The notes under the pieces were generated by a model. The model had not been told where the DNA came from, searched no databases, and saw only the letters and a list, made by a program, of their open reading frames with translations. This document shows positions 31,905 to 41,314 of a stretch of 64,000 nucleotides of DNA, in pieces. The position numbers and the translations under genes are program-made. The DNA is taken from NCBI RefSeq assembly GCF_947381555.1, contig NZ_CANCWQ010000003.1:48728-112727 (forward strand), in the 5' to 3' direction. The stretch is from Limosilactobacillus pulli (GTDB lineage Bacteria; Bacillota; Bacilli; Lactobacillales; Lactobacillaceae). How positions within the stretch are numbered: the stretch's first letter is position 1; each line of letters begins with the position of its first letter.

Positions 31905-33098
31905 CTAGTGAAATTCTTGATTGTTGCTGAACATGTAGGAATGATGATGATACCGCATTGACATGACCATACCGACCCCGATCAGATTTCCGATCAAAGA
32001 CGAACCCCCAGCACTGATAAATGGCAACGGAATCCCGGTCAATGGCAAAAGACCAATATTCATCCCGATATTTTCAAAGACGTGAAAAAGAATCATCATA
32101 ATTACGCCGGTTGAAATGTAGGCATAAAACTCATTTCGAGTATCAAACGTCACCCGAATCATCAGATAGATCAACAATAGGTACAGCAGGATCAATAAAA
32201 CGCCACCGATAAAGCCAAAGTTCTCACCAATCACCGAAAAGATCATGTCCGATTCACGCACCGGCACATAAACGTGCGTATGGTTAAAGCCAGTCCCGGT
32301 AATGCCACCACTACCGACCGCTTTGATACTTTGCCAAAGCTGGTAGCCTTGATTGGTCGTATCAGCTTGAGGATTCAGCCAAGTGTCGACACGGTCAAAC
32401 TGATACGATTGAAAGCCGATATGTTCCAAGATCCGGCGACCGGTCGTACTGGTAACCATTGCCAAAGCTGAACCACCAATCACGATTAATACCGTCGCTA
32501 CCGGAGCGATGATGCGCCAGGTTACGCCACCAACCAGCAACATGCCGCAGAAGATGGCAAAGAAAACCAGCGACGTCCCAAAGTCGTTTTGGAAGTGCAA
32601 AGAGATCATGATCGGCATCAGCCACAAAAGCATCTTCCCGATCAAGCGCCAGTCCGATTCCACGGTATGTGTGCTGTACTGACTGTTGTGCGTGGTAATT
32701 ACGCGCCCCATCATCAGAATGTAGGCTGGTTTCATAACCTCGGAAGGCTGGAAGGTGAATGGACCAATTGCAAACCAGCTTTTGGCACCAGTACTGGCAT
32801 AGTATGATCGACTGTAGAACACCAGAATGGCAAACATCAAGAAGACACCCAGCCAATAGACGATTGGGGCGATCTTCCAGAGCTGTTCGGCATCAAACTG
32901 CATGATAACAATGATCAGAATCGTCCCGATGATGTACCAAACCAGCTGCGATACTACCTGGCGTGCAACACTGGTTGGCGTCGTATCGTTAACGGCAGCA
33001 ACATAGATTGAAGCCAAACCAATCAAAGCCAGCAAAAGCACACAGAAGATAATGCCCCAGTCAATCCGCGATTCATTATCATTTTGCGAACGTTGCAT
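31905..33098 (-). CDS. rodA: Peptidoglycan polymerase RodA (SEDS family)
   Basis: Polytopic membrane glycosyltransferase of the elongasome, 397 residues with about ten membrane segments. SEDS signatures are visible: WFAIGPFTFQPSEVMKPAYI, and near the C-terminus ENIGMNIGLLPLTGIPLPFISAGGSS (split). Its place with mbl, DUF2969 and yidD favours RodA over the division paralogue FtsW. It is preceded by a hairpin terminator that may separate it from the DUF2969 gene. Confidence 0.93.
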   Translation of the reverse strand: MQRSQNDNESRIDWGIIFCVLLLALIGLASIYVAAVNDTTPTSVARQVVSQLVWYIIGTILIIVIMQFDAEQLWKIAPIVYWLGVFLMFAILVFYSRSYYASTGAKSWFAIGPFTFQPSEVMKPAYILMMGRVITTHNSQYSTHTVESDWRLIGKMLLWLMPIMISLHFQNDFGTSLVFFAIFCGMLLVGGVTWRIIAPVATVLIVIGGSALAMVTSTTGRRILEHIGFQSYQFDRVDTWLNPQADTTNQGYQLWQSIKAVGSGGITGTGFNHTHVYVPVRESDMIFSVIGENFGFIGGVLLILLYLLLIYLMIRVTFDTRNEFYAYISTGVIMMILFHVFENIGMNIGLLPLTGIPLPFISAGGSSLIGNLIGVGMVMSMRYHHHSYMFSNNQEFH

Positions 33099-33121
33099 TA
33101 AAATTTCTCCTTAATTAAAAC

Positions 33122-33156
33122 TAAAAAGGGTTCGGGATGTCCCCCAACCCCCTTTT
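33122..33156 (-). terminator. Terminator between the DUF2969 gene and rodA
   Basis: GGGTT...AACCC stem with an inner GGG/CCC pairing and five T on the minus strand, just past the DUF2969 stop. The rodA start lies 24 bases beyond, so rodA may use read-through or its own promoter. Confidence 0.6.
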
Positions 33157-33165
33157 ATCCACCAA

Positions 33166-33390
33166 TCAACCTTGGTGAAGATGATACTGCTGCAGAATCG
33201 TTTCGAGTCCCTCTTCTTGAGAGCGAACGTAAAATGCCTGCTCCCCTTTCAAAAGGATTGCTTTAAAACGCTCCTTATCAGCCACGACCTCACCGATCAG
33301 TCGCTTTCCAACAAAAATCTGTTCTACCGGCTGGCCATTGCGTTCAATATCTTTGACGCTAACAGCAACCGTCTTTTCTTTTTTTGACAC
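33166..33390 (-). CDS. DUF2969 family protein
   Basis: Small cytoplasmic protein of 74 residues starting at a GTG (VSKKEKTVAVSVKDIERNGQ), 7 bases after AAGGGTG. FVGKRLIGEVVADKERFKAIL resembles the DUF2969 family that accompanies rodA/mbl in lactobacilli. It lies 4 bases after yidD, in the same leftward series. Function unknown; the context suggests a link to the elongation machinery. Confidence 0.75.
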   Translation of the reverse strand: MSKKEKTVAVSVKDIERNGQPVEQIFVGKRLIGEVVADKERFKAILLKGEQAFYVRSQEEGLETILQQYHLHQG

Positions 33391-33394
33391 GTTT

Positions 33395-33646
33395 TCACCC
33401 TTGTCTATGATGTGTTCGTCGGATTGTAAAGTGATCCGGCACTGGATCAAAACCGCCCCTGGCCCAAGGATGACAGCGCAGAATCCTGGCACTGCCCATA
33501 ATGATTCCTTTTAGGCCAAATCGCTGAACGGCTTCCAGCATATACTGCGAGCAGGTTGGCTCATAGCGACACACACGATAGGGACGACGTGCTGAAATGC
33601 CGCGCTGATAACCCTTGATCAGCATGATCACCATTTTCCTAAACAT
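33395..33646 (-). CDS. yidD: Membrane protein insertion efficiency factor YidD
   Basis: 83 residues with an amphipathic N-terminus and the family core CRYEPTCSQYMLEAVQRFG and CHPWARGGFDPVP. It assists YidC-dependent insertion of membrane proteins. The three conserved cysteines of the family are present. It starts 5 bases beyond the mbl stop codon, so mbl, yidD and DUF2969 are probably one transcript. Confidence 0.95.
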   Translation of the reverse strand: MFRKMVIMLIKGYQRGISARRPYRVCRYEPTCSQYMLEAVQRFGLKGIIMGSARILRCHPWARGGFDPVPDHFTIRRTHHRQG

Positions 33647-33651
33647 TGCTT

Positions 33652-34650
33652 CTACTTGCGACTTTTACCGCCATCAGCCTGCATACGTTCCAGCAGTTCG
33701 CCGGCGCCCTTGGCAACGTTATCCAGCGGATCTTGAGAAACGACTACCGGGACCTTCAATCGATCACTAAACAGCTTATCGAGACCATGCAGCATTGCGG
33801 TCCCACCCGTCAGCATGATACCGCGATCGATAATATCGCTGGCCAGCTCTGGTGGTATGGTTTCCAAAACGGTAACCGAAGCCCGTACAATCTGTTCCAG
33901 CGTGTCGTGCAGAGCATCCGCAATTTCATTCTCATTGGTTTCGATCTGCTTTGGCATGCCACTGGCAACGTCACGACCACGTACTTCCATAGTCTGAGGC
34001 TCAGCCATCTTTTGAGCCGTCCCAAGCTTGATCTTGATGCGCTCAGCGGTATGCTCACCAATGATCAGGCCATGGTGATCCTTGATATATTCAGCAATAT
34101 CGCTGTTCAGCTGGTCACCAGCCAAGCGGACTGATTCACTGGCTACGATATCGCCCAATGAAAGGACGGCGATGTCGCTGGTACCGCCACCCATGTCAAT
34201 TACCATATTGCCGCGTGGCTTGAAGATGTCCAATCCAGCACCGATTGCAGCTACCTTAGGCTCATATTCCAAGTAGACCTTGCCGCCGCCGGATTGTTCG
34301 GCAGCTTGAATAATGGCTTTGCGCTCAATTTCGGTAATGTTGGTTGGCGCACAGATCATAATATCAGGTTTTGACATGAAGCCCTTGACACTAAGCTTGC
34401 TGATAAAGTAGGAAAGCATTTCCTGGGTCATATCAAAGTCGGAAATTACCCCATTTTTCAGTGGCCGAATCGCGCGAATGTTGCTTGGCGTCCGACCAAC
34501 CATTCGATAGGCCTCTGAGCCGACTGCCAGCACCTTGTTAGTACGAGTATCAATTGCCACTACGGATGGTTCGTTTAATACGATACCCTTTCCTTGTACG
34601 TAAATCAGAACATTGGCTGTTCCAAGGTCAATTCCGATATCCTTAGCCAT
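33652..34650 (-). CDS. mbl: MreB-like actin homologue Mbl
   Basis: Second actin-type rod-shape protein in the window, 332 residues. GIDLGTANVLIYVQGKGIVL is at the start, with MVIDMGGGTSDIAVLSLGDIV and GIMLTGGTAMLHGLDKLFSD. The start MAKDIGIDLG has AAGGAG 6 bases upstream. Position next to the atp operon, the murA-like gene and yidD is typical of mbl/mreB2 in lactobacilli and separates it from mreB of the mreBCD cluster. It is expected to steer RodA complexes along the cell side. Confidence 0.92.
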   Translation of the reverse strand: MAKDIGIDLGTANVLIYVQGKGIVLNEPSVVAIDTRTNKVLAVGSEAYRMVGRTPSNIRAIRPLKNGVISDFDMTQEMLSYFISKLSVKGFMSKPDIMICAPTNITEIERKAIIQAAEQSGGGKVYLEYEPKVAAIGAGLDIFKPRGNMVIDMGGGTSDIAVLSLGDIVASESVRLAGDQLNSDIAEYIKDHHGLIIGEHTAERIKIKLGTAQKMAEPQTMEVRGRDVASGMPKQIETNENEIADALHDTLEQIVRASVTVLETIPPELASDIIDRGIMLTGGTAMLHGLDKLFSDRLKVPVVVSQDPLDNVAKGAGELLERMQADGGKSRK

Positions 34651-34764
34651 GTTTTTCTCCTTCCGATTTTTACTCAATTCGAACGATATTATACCACAAC
34701 CAGCTTTTAACCGCTGAATTGATAAGAATCTACCATACTTAAATTTTTATTGCGATACTTAAGA

Positions 34765-35982
34765 TCAATCAATGTCTTTTAGCTGCAGACTGGCCCCCAG
34801 ACTTTGCAGCTTGCTTGGCAAGTCCTCGTACTCAATCCCAAGATAAGCGCCATTTTCAACGATCGTCATTCCTCGTGCTGCCAGCCCTGCCAAGGTCAAC
34901 GTCAAGGCACTGACAGCATCGGTAGCCTTAACGCTGGTTCCGGTCAGCCGACAAGGACCTTTTAAAACCAGTCCATCGTTTTGTACCTGTACGTCAGCCT
35001 GCATCTTTTGAAACTGATCAAGCAGTTTGGAATCTATCTTGGCACTTACGCTGTTGCCATTGGCTAATAGCTGCAGTACTGCTAATTCGGGCCTCATCGT
35101 TTTAGGAAAAAGCGCTACCGGATCACTGGGCAGCAAAACGGCAGTTCCCAAGACGCGGATCCCATTTTGCTGTACGATCACCGTGCAGCCCATTCGTTCA
35201 AGCTGATCAATTGCACCTTGAACGGCCTGCGCATGAATATTTTCTACGATAACGTCACCATTAGTAATCGCCGTCGCCAGCATCAATGCCGTGGCCTCCA
35301 AATGGTCGCCAGAAATCTCAAAGTCACAGCCATGCACAAAGGTTACCCCCTGGATGCGGATGGTCTTAGTCCCCGCGCCATGAACACGCGCACCCATCTT
35401 GTTTAAGAGATTGGCCAGGGCGATAACTTCAAAATCACAGGCAGCATTTTCAATCACGGTAATGCCATTCGCCAATACTGCTGCTAAAATCAAGCTCTGT
35501 GTAATTAGACAATCAGCCGAGTGGATCATCAAGTGGCTGCCCGCTAGCTGATCAACACTAACCTTTAAAGTCTGATCATCACTTGATACGGTTGCACCTA
35601 AGCGACTTAGGCCATCAAGCAGCTCATCCGATAACTGATCCTTATTCAGCTTAATGCTGCCAGTTCGTGCCAATAGCGGTCCAACCATCAAAGCAGCTGA
35701 TGTTGAGGAATCAATCGTCGTTAGGTCATCAAACGTTAATTCAGCTTGAGCTTGAACATTCAGTTGATGCATTGGCTTGACGGCACCAATGCCTAAGCCA
35801 ATCTTTTGCAGACATTCGCTCATCGAATCAACCATTGCCGTATCCGCTACATTAGTCAGCTTAAATTCGCCGGTTGAAGCCAAAAGAGCTGCCGCCTGCA
35901 TTGAAAGTGCCAACTCAGTCGAGCCAGCAACCGCTGCGTTTCCTTGCAGACGCTGTCCTCCTTGAATCAGAATCTTTTTCAT
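34765..35982 (-). CDS. MurA-like protein without the catalytic residues
   Basis: 405 residues of EPSP/MurA fold, uninterrupted and alignable to MurA along its whole length. Catalytic positions are changed (E. coli numbers): Lys22-Asn23 become Thr-Glu (AVAGSTELAL). Arg91 becomes Thr. The Cys115 loop, normally PGGC.IG.RP, is replaced by NKDQLSDELL and is about 7 residues shorter. Asp305 becomes Thr (FPKTM) and Arg397 Ile (LGIEYED). Asp369 is kept (ATDAVSAL). It occupies the usual murA1 place between mbl and the atp operon. It cannot be a normal enolpyruvyl transferase; a regulatory or scaffold role is possible. Confidence 0.8.
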   Translation of the reverse strand: MKKILIQGGQRLQGNAAVAGSTELALSMQAAALLASTGEFKLTNVADTAMVDSMSECLQKIGLGIGAVKPMHQLNVQAQAELTFDDLTTIDSSTSAALMVGPLLARTGSIKLNKDQLSDELLDGLSRLGATVSSDDQTLKVSVDQLAGSHLMIHSADCLITQSLILAAVLANGITVIENAACDFEVIALANLLNKMGARVHGAGTKTIRIQGVTFVHGCDFEISGDHLEATALMLATAITNGDVIVENIHAQAVQGAIDQLERMGCTVIVQQNGIRVLGTAVLLPSDPVALFPKTMRPELAVLQLLANGNSVSAKIDSKLLDQFQKMQADVQVQNDGLVLKGPCRLTGTSVKATDAVSALTLTLAGLAARGMTIVENGAYLGIEYEDLPSKLQSLGASLQLKDID

Positions 35983-36004
35983 TCGATTTTCCTCCAGCAT
36001 TGAT

Positions 36005-36235
36005 TTACCGTGCCAGATAAATCAGATTATGAATTGCCTTTAGCACCGTTAATAAAAAACTGGCATTCAAATAGCCCAGTGCAGTCGCCAACATCACTGT
36101 CAGCAAAGGCAGTGTCTTGGGTGGGCGCCGAAACCAGCGTTCCATATGCAGCCCTTGCAGAGCATAAAAGGCAATCCAAATAAAACCAAGTTGAATCACG
36201 ATCGTAATCAAAGCCTGCAGCCCTGTCAGTTCCAT
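36005..36235 (-). CDS. DUF1146 family membrane protein
   Basis: Small protein of 76 residues with two membrane segments (ALITIVIQLGFIWIAFYAL and LPLLTVMLATALGYLNASFLL). The size, the two-helix layout and the position between atpC and the murA-like gene match the DUF1146 (YwzB) family. GGGAGG lies 7 bases before the ATG. Function unknown. Confidence 0.75.
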   Translation of the reverse strand: MELTGLQALITIVIQLGFIWIAFYALQGLHMERWFRRPPKTLPLLTVMLATALGYLNASFLLTVLKAIHNLIYLAR

Positions 36236-36325
36236 TAAACATCCTCCCAGTAAGCAATCATTTATCATCTTACCATACTCTGCACCAAGCCTTCTAATTG
36301 AAGATCAATGTTTACAAAGAATTTA

Positions 36326-36363
36326 AAAAAAACGCCATGCCAATAATTGGCATGACGTTTTTT
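36326..36363 (-). terminator. Terminator of the atp operon
   Basis: CATGCCA/TGGCATG stem extended by AACG/CGTT, with a long T run on the minus strand, 9 bases after atpC. Confidence 0.88.
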
Positions 36364-36371
36364 CAAACGAA

Positions 36372-36794
36372 TTAACGCATCTGAGAAACGTTGAGTCGGT
36401 TAATAGCCCGACGCAAGTGAACTTCGGCACGCGCAAGCTCATTCTTGCTGTGCTTTTGCTTAGCTTCTTCAACCCATTTTTCAGAGCGTTCCTTGGCCTT
36501 TTCAGCCCGGGCAACATCAATGGTCGTTGGCAGCTCAGCACTGTCGGCAACCACCATTGCGGTATTTTCGTTGAATTCCATGAAACCACCGTTAACGGCG
36601 ATCACATCGTCTTTAGCGGAGTTGTGCTTGACGCGCAAGGCACTGATCTGCAACGCTGCAACCAGGGGCACGTGGTTCGCCATGATCCCCATTTGACCAC
36701 CACGCGTATCCATAACTAGCATCGTAGCGTCTTTGTTCTCATAGACGGTGCCATCAGGAGTGATAATGGTGACCTTAAAAGTACTATCAGCCAT
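36372..36794 (-). CDS. atpC: ATP synthase epsilon subunit
   Basis: Central-stalk regulator of F1, 140 residues. The N-terminal beta-sandwich (TFKVTIITPDGTVYENKDATMLVM, split) is followed by the C-terminal helical hairpin (AKERSEKWVEEAKQKHSKNELARAEVHLRRAINRL, split). The second ATG is preferred because GGAGGG lies 6 bases before it and abuts the first. Last gene of the operon. Confidence 0.95.
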   Translation of the reverse strand: MADSTFKVTIITPDGTVYENKDATMLVMDTRGGQMGIMANHVPLVAALQISALRVKHNSAKDDVIAVNGGFMEFNENTAMVVADSAELPTTIDVARAEKAKERSEKWVEEAKQKHSKNELARAEVHLRRAINRLNVSQMR

Positions 36795-36805
36795 GATCAT
36801 CCCTC

Positions 36806-38230
36806 CTAGTTTTCAGCTTTTTCGGCATCAGCTTTCATCTGCTTAGCTTTTTCAACGACATCCTCGATTGGTCCGACCAAACGGAAGGCATCCTCTGGCA
36901 AGTCATCGTACTTACCATCCAGGATTTCCTTGAAGCCTTTAATCGTGTCCTTCAATGGAACGTAACGACCTGGCATCCCCGTAAATTGTGAAGCAACGTT
37001 GAAACTCTGTGACAAGAAGAATTGAATCCGCCGTGCCCGAGCAACAATCGTCTTTTCTTCATCAGAAAGCTCATCCATACCCAGGATGGCAATGATGTCT
37101 TGCAATTCACGGTAACGTTGCAGAACGTGTTGTACCCGCGTAGCAACCTCATAGTGTTCCTTACCAACGACTTCTGGCGTCAAGGCAGTTGACGTTGAAG
37201 CCAGTGGGTCAACGGCTGGGTAGATACCCATTTGAGTCAGCCGACGTTCCAGGTTGGTCGTGGCATCCAAGTGGGCAAAAGTCGTTGCTGGAGCAGGGTC
37301 GGTATAGTCATCGGCAGGAACGTAAACGGCTTGAATCGACGTGATGGAACCCTTTTTCGTCGAGGTGATCCGTTCCTGCAGCTGACCCATTTCAGTAGCC
37401 AGCGTAGGTTGGTAACCAACGGCTGATGGAATCCGACCCAGCAGGGCTGAAACTTCTGAACCGGCTTGGGTAAACCGGAAGATGTTGTCGATAAACAGCA
37501 GCACGTCTTGACCCTTAACGTCACGGAAGTATTCCGCAATCGTCAAACCAGTCAAGGCAACCCGCATCCGGGCACCAGGTGGCTCGTTCATTTGACCATA
37601 AACCATGGCCGTCTTGTTCAGAACCCCAGAAGCCTTCATTTCGAAGTACATGTCGTTACCTTCACGGGTCCGTTCACCAACACCGGTAAATACAGAAATA
37701 CCGTTGTGGCCTTGGGCAATGTTGTGAATCAGTTCTTGAATCAAGACGGTCTTGCCGACACCGGCACCGCCGAAAAGACCAATCTTACCACCACGAACGT
37801 ATGGAGCCAGCAGGTCAATAACCTTGATCCCCGTTTCCAAAATTTCCGTAGTGTTGTTCAAATCTTCATACTTAGGTGCTTCACGGTGAATTGGCATCCG
37901 CTTGGCATCTGGGCCGAATTCTGGACCATTGTCGATTGGTTCACCCAGGACATTGAAGACACGACCCAGAGTATCGTCACCAACTGGAACGCTGATTGAA
38001 GCGCCCGTGTTTTCGACTTTCATGCCACGTTGCAGACCATCAGTACCGTCCATGGCAACCGTCCGTACCACACCGTCACCCAATTCCAGGGAAACTTCAG
38101 TAGTCAGCGTCGTGCCATCGCCTTTGTCGATCTTCAGCGCGTCATTGATTTCTGGCAGCTTGTCGTCCAAGGGGAATTCAACATCGACAACTGGACCGAT
38201 AACCTGTACAACTTTACCAGTAGCACTCAT
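36806..38230 (-). CDS. atpD: ATP synthase beta subunit
   Basis: Catalytic F1 subunit, 474 residues. P-loop GGAGVGKTVLIQEL near residues 153-166, catalytic glutamate in GVGERTREGNDMYFEM, and the DELSDEE lever motif. Strong codon bias suggests high expression. AGGAGG lies 8 bases before the ATG. It sits between atpG and atpC in the usual order. Confidence 0.98.
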   Translation of the reverse strand: MSATGKVVQVIGPVVDVEFPLDDKLPEINDALKIDKGDGTTLTTEVSLELGDGVVRTVAMDGTDGLQRGMKVENTGASISVPVGDDTLGRVFNVLGEPIDNGPEFGPDAKRMPIHREAPKYEDLNNTTEILETGIKVIDLLAPYVRGGKIGLFGGAGVGKTVLIQELIHNIAQGHNGISVFTGVGERTREGNDMYFEMKASGVLNKTAMVYGQMNEPPGARMRVALTGLTIAEYFRDVKGQDVLLFIDNIFRFTQAGSEVSALLGRIPSAVGYQPTLATEMGQLQERITSTKKGSITSIQAVYVPADDYTDPAPATTFAHLDATTNLERRLTQMGIYPAVDPLASTSTALTPEVVGKEHYEVATRVQHVLQRYRELQDIIAILGMDELSDEEKTIVARARRIQFFLSQSFNVASQFTGMPGRYVPLKDTIKGFKEILDGKYDDLPEDAFRLVGPIEDVVEKAKQMKADAEKAEN

Positions 38231-38257
38231 GCTGTTTCCTCCTACTTACTAGAATGA

Positions 38258-39181
38258 TTATTCTTGGGCCGTCATACCACCGGTAATTTCGGTAATTTCC
38301 GTGGTAATGGCAGCCTGCCGTGCCCGGTTGTATTGAAGCTCCAAATCCGAAATGATTTCATCGGCATTGTCGGAAGCAGAGCTCATTGCATTGGCACTTG
38401 AGGAGTGTTCGGATGTCTTGGCATCCAAAATCGCTCCATAAACTAAACTTTCCGCATATTGTGAAACGATTACCGAAACGATATCGTTAGCGGAAGGTTC
38501 GAACTCGAATTCAGGTGAAATCCGGGTCTTATCAGTTGATTCGCTGCTTACGGTCGGCTGATCGTCGGTCATGGAATCTTCTGATACCGGCATCATTTTT
38601 TGAACTCGAACGTGTGACGTGATTCGGTTGACGTAGTGGTTATATGACAGGAAAAGCTCATCAAACACTCCATCATTGTACATTTGAACCGTGGTCTTAA
38701 CGATCCCACGCACTTCCTTGTACGTTGGCACGTCACTAACACCAGTATATTCATAGACAACATTCATCCCGCGTTTCTTAAAGAACTCGGTCCCGGTTCG
38801 CCCAATCGTCAGGAAAACCGTGTTGCCCTTATTCAAATGATGTTTTTTCATCGTTTCCAGGGTTTCTTTGATAACGTTGCTGTTATAGCTTCCTACCAAA
38901 CCCCGGTCAGATGTAATAACTAAGATGCCAGTCTGTTGTACTGGTCGTTTGTCAAACAGCGACGTAAACTGATCCTTACTGTCAGCGTCCGTCGTACTGT
39001 GAGATTTGACCATGCTGGACAGGACTTCACGAACCGTAGCAGCATAGGCTTCATAAGCCTTGGTATGGTGCTGAATCTGGTTAAGCTTAGCCGTAGAAAC
39101 CATTTGCATGGCAGAAGTGATCTGACGCGTGCTCTTGGTTGACTGAATCTTGCGTTTAACAGTAGCAAGTGAAGCTGGCAC
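38258..39181 (-). CDS. atpG: ATP synthase gamma subunit
   Basis: Rotor shaft of F1, 307 residues. The N-terminal coiled-coil helix (ATVKRKIQSTKSTRQITSAMQMV, split) and the C-terminal helix (SASDNADEIISDLELQYNRARQAAITTEITEI, split) are the two strands of the shaft. GTG start, with AAAGGACGG upstream. An insertion rich in Ser, Thr and Asp near residues 200-230 (SEDSMTDDQPTVSSESTDKT) is common in lactobacilli. Confidence 0.97.
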   Translation of the reverse strand: MPASLATVKRKIQSTKSTRQITSAMQMVSTAKLNQIQHHTKAYEAYAATVREVLSSMVKSHSTTDADSKDQFTSLFDKRPVQQTGILVITSDRGLVGSYNSNVIKETLETMKKHHLNKGNTVFLTIGRTGTEFFKKRGMNVVYEYTGVSDVPTYKEVRGIVKTTVQMYNDGVFDELFLSYNHYVNRITSHVRVQKMMPVSEDSMTDDQPTVSSESTDKTRISPEFEFEPSANDIVSVIVSQYAESLVYGAILDAKTSEHSSSANAMSSASDNADEIISDLELQYNRARQAAITTEITEITGGMTAQE

Positions 39182-39212
39182 TAAATCTCACCGTCCTTTC
39201 GACTAGTCATGC

Positions 39213-40745
39213 TTAGTTTCTGGCAGCTTTGTTGCTGTCGCTGGTTTGAAATGACGTTTCCTTAAAGTCCTTGATTGCCTTGTCGATGACATCGCCTTCT
39301 GGCAGTTTGCCAGTCTCGGCAATCTGGTCGTAAACGTCTTGGTGGTTGGCACGCATGTAGGCAGCCAGTTCTTGTTCAAAGCGACGAACGTCTTGAACCG
39401 GAATATTGTCAACATAGCCATGTGACAGAGCAAAAAGCGTTACAACCTGTTGAGCAACTGGTTGTGGCTCATGCAGGCCCTGCTTTAAGATTTCCATCGT
39501 CCGTTCACCACGTCCCAGACGACGCTGCGTGTTTTCATCCAGGTCAGAACCGAATTGCGCAAAGGCAGCCAGTTCGTTGTAGGCAGAAATATCCAGACGC
39601 AGCGTACCAGCAACCTTCTTCATGGCCTTGATCTGAGCGTCACCACCGACACGAGAAACTGACGTACCGGCGTTGATGGCTGGACGTTGACCAGCATAGA
39701 AGGAGTCAGAATCCAAGAAGATCTGACCATCAGTGATGGAGATAACGTTGGTTGGAATGTAGGCAGAAACGTCACCGGCTTGGGTTTGAATAACTGGCAA
39801 TGCAGTCATTGAACCGCCACCCATGTCATCGGACAGCCGAGCTGCACGTTCCAACAGACGTGAGTGCGTGTAGAAAATGTCACCTGGGTAGGCTTCACGA
39901 CCTGGTGGCCGCCGCAGAATCAGTGACAGTTCACGGTAGGCATCGGCTTGTTTCGTCAAGTCATCGTAAACGATCAAAACGTCTTGGCCATTGTACATGA
40001 ACTCTTCACCCATTGCAGCCCCGGCATATGGTGCCAGGTAAAGCATAGGTGCTGGGTTGGAGGCACTGGCTGAAACGACGATCGTGTAGTCCAAAGCGCC
40101 GTATTGACGCAGCGTTTCAACTTGAGCCCGAACCGTGGATTCCTTTTGACCAATGGCAACATAGATACAAATCATGTTTTGGTCTTTTTGGTTGATGATC
40201 GTGTCGATGGCCAGTGAAGTCTTACCAGTCTTACGGTCACCAATGATCAATTCACGTTGACCACGACCAATTGGAACCAAGGCATCGATAACCTTGATAC
40301 CAGTTTGCAGTGGCACGCTAACGCTCTTACGCTGCATAACGCCAGGGGCCTTCTTTTCCACGGGACGCGTCTTGTCAGTCTTGATTTCGCCAAGACCGTC
40401 AATTGGACGTCCCAGTGGGTCAACGACCCGACCTAACAGTTCTTTGCCGACGGGTACTTCCATAATCCGGCCCGTCCGCTTAACAGTATCGCCTTCACGG
40501 ATTCCCGTGTAGTCCCCTAAAATAACGATACCAACATCGTTACTTTCGAGGTTTTGGGCCATCCCGTAGACACCGTTGCTAAATTCGAGCAACTCACCAG
40601 CCATGGCATTTTCCAAGCCATCGGCACGAGCAACCCCGTCACCAACATAGGTAACCGTCCCAGTTTCTTCAACGGAAATTTGGTCCTGATAGTTGGCGAG
40701 CTGCTTCTTGATGAGTGAACTGATTTCCTCAGTTTTAATGCTCAT
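39213..40745 (-). CDS. atpA: ATP synthase alpha subunit
   Basis: Non-catalytic nucleotide-binding F1 subunit, 510 residues. P-loop IGDRKTGKTSLAIDTI near residues 169-184, the arginine finger region AYIPTNVISITDGQIFL with NAGTSVSRVGGDAQ, and the N-terminal stator-binding segment. AGAGGTG lies 8 bases before the ATG. Standard position after atpH. Confidence 0.98.
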   Translation of the reverse strand: MSIKTEEISSLIKKQLANYQDQISVEETGTVTYVGDGVARADGLENAMAGELLEFSNGVYGMAQNLESNDVGIVILGDYTGIREGDTVKRTGRIMEVPVGKELLGRVVDPLGRPIDGLGEIKTDKTRPVEKKAPGVMQRKSVSVPLQTGIKVIDALVPIGRGQRELIIGDRKTGKTSLAIDTIINQKDQNMICIYVAIGQKESTVRAQVETLRQYGALDYTIVVSASASNPAPMLYLAPYAGAAMGEEFMYNGQDVLIVYDDLTKQADAYRELSLILRRPPGREAYPGDIFYTHSRLLERAARLSDDMGGGSMTALPVIQTQAGDVSAYIPTNVISITDGQIFLDSDSFYAGQRPAINAGTSVSRVGGDAQIKAMKKVAGTLRLDISAYNELAAFAQFGSDLDENTQRRLGRGERTMEILKQGLHEPQPVAQQVVTLFALSHGYVDNIPVQDVRRFEQELAAYMRANHQDVYDQIAETGKLPEGDVIDKAIKDFKETSFQTSDSNKAARN

Positions 40746-40771
40746 AAAGGTCTCACCTCTTTGACAATTGA

Positions 40772-41314
40772 TTATTTAACAAGTAAACGACGAATTTGTT
40801 CAATCTTGGAGCGCAGGCTGCCATCCAAAGTCTCATTGCTGGCTCGGATAACAACCCCACCTAAAATTGACGGATCAACCGTTTCGTGCAATACGATTTC
40901 GTTGGCTGACAAGCGCTTAGCCAGACCAGCCTTCAGTTGATCGCGTTGCTTCGTATCGAGTTGCACCGCTGTGATTACTTCGGCGTGAATGCGTTTGTTA
41001 AATGCATCGTAACGCCGTTCAAACTCATCAATAATTGCGACCAAATCATCCATACGGCCGTAATCAAAAACCATTTGAATCAGATTGGAAACGAATGGCG
41101 AAGCATCCTTTTTCAATGCATCAATCAAAGATTTTTTCTCAGCGAGTGACAGGTCGACACCGCTCAACAGCGCTGCCAAACTGCCATTTTCCTCGAAGAC
41201 TTGACGCAAAGCAGATAATTCTTGATAAGTTTGATCAAGCTGGTCGTTTTCTTCAGCCAGCTCAAAAATTGCTTTCGCATAGCGGTTAGCAACCGTCTTC
41301 TTATCAAGACTCAT
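40772..41314 (-). CDS. atpH: ATP synthase delta subunit
   Basis: Peripheral-stalk connector on top of F1, 180 residues. The N-terminal helical bundle begins VANRYAKAIFELAEENDQLDQ, and the C-terminal part VDPSILGGVVIRASNETLDGSLRSKI (split) is the OSCP signature. Its start overlaps the end of atpF by 11 bases. Confidence 0.96.
   Translation of the reverse strand: MSLDKKTVANRYAKAIFELAEENDQLDQTYQELSALRQVFEENGSLAALLSGVDLSLAEKKSLIDALKKDASPFVSNLIQMVFDYGRMDDLVAIIDEFERRYDAFNKRIHAEVITAVQLDTKQRDQLKAGLAKRLSANEIVLHETVDPSILGGVVIRASNETLDGSLRSKIEQIRRLLVK

Noticed and set aside
34765..35982. Calling this gene an ordinary murA
   Set aside because: Family similarity is clear, but Lys22, Arg91, Cys115, Arg120, Asp305 and Arg397 are all missing, so the standard enzyme name would mislead.
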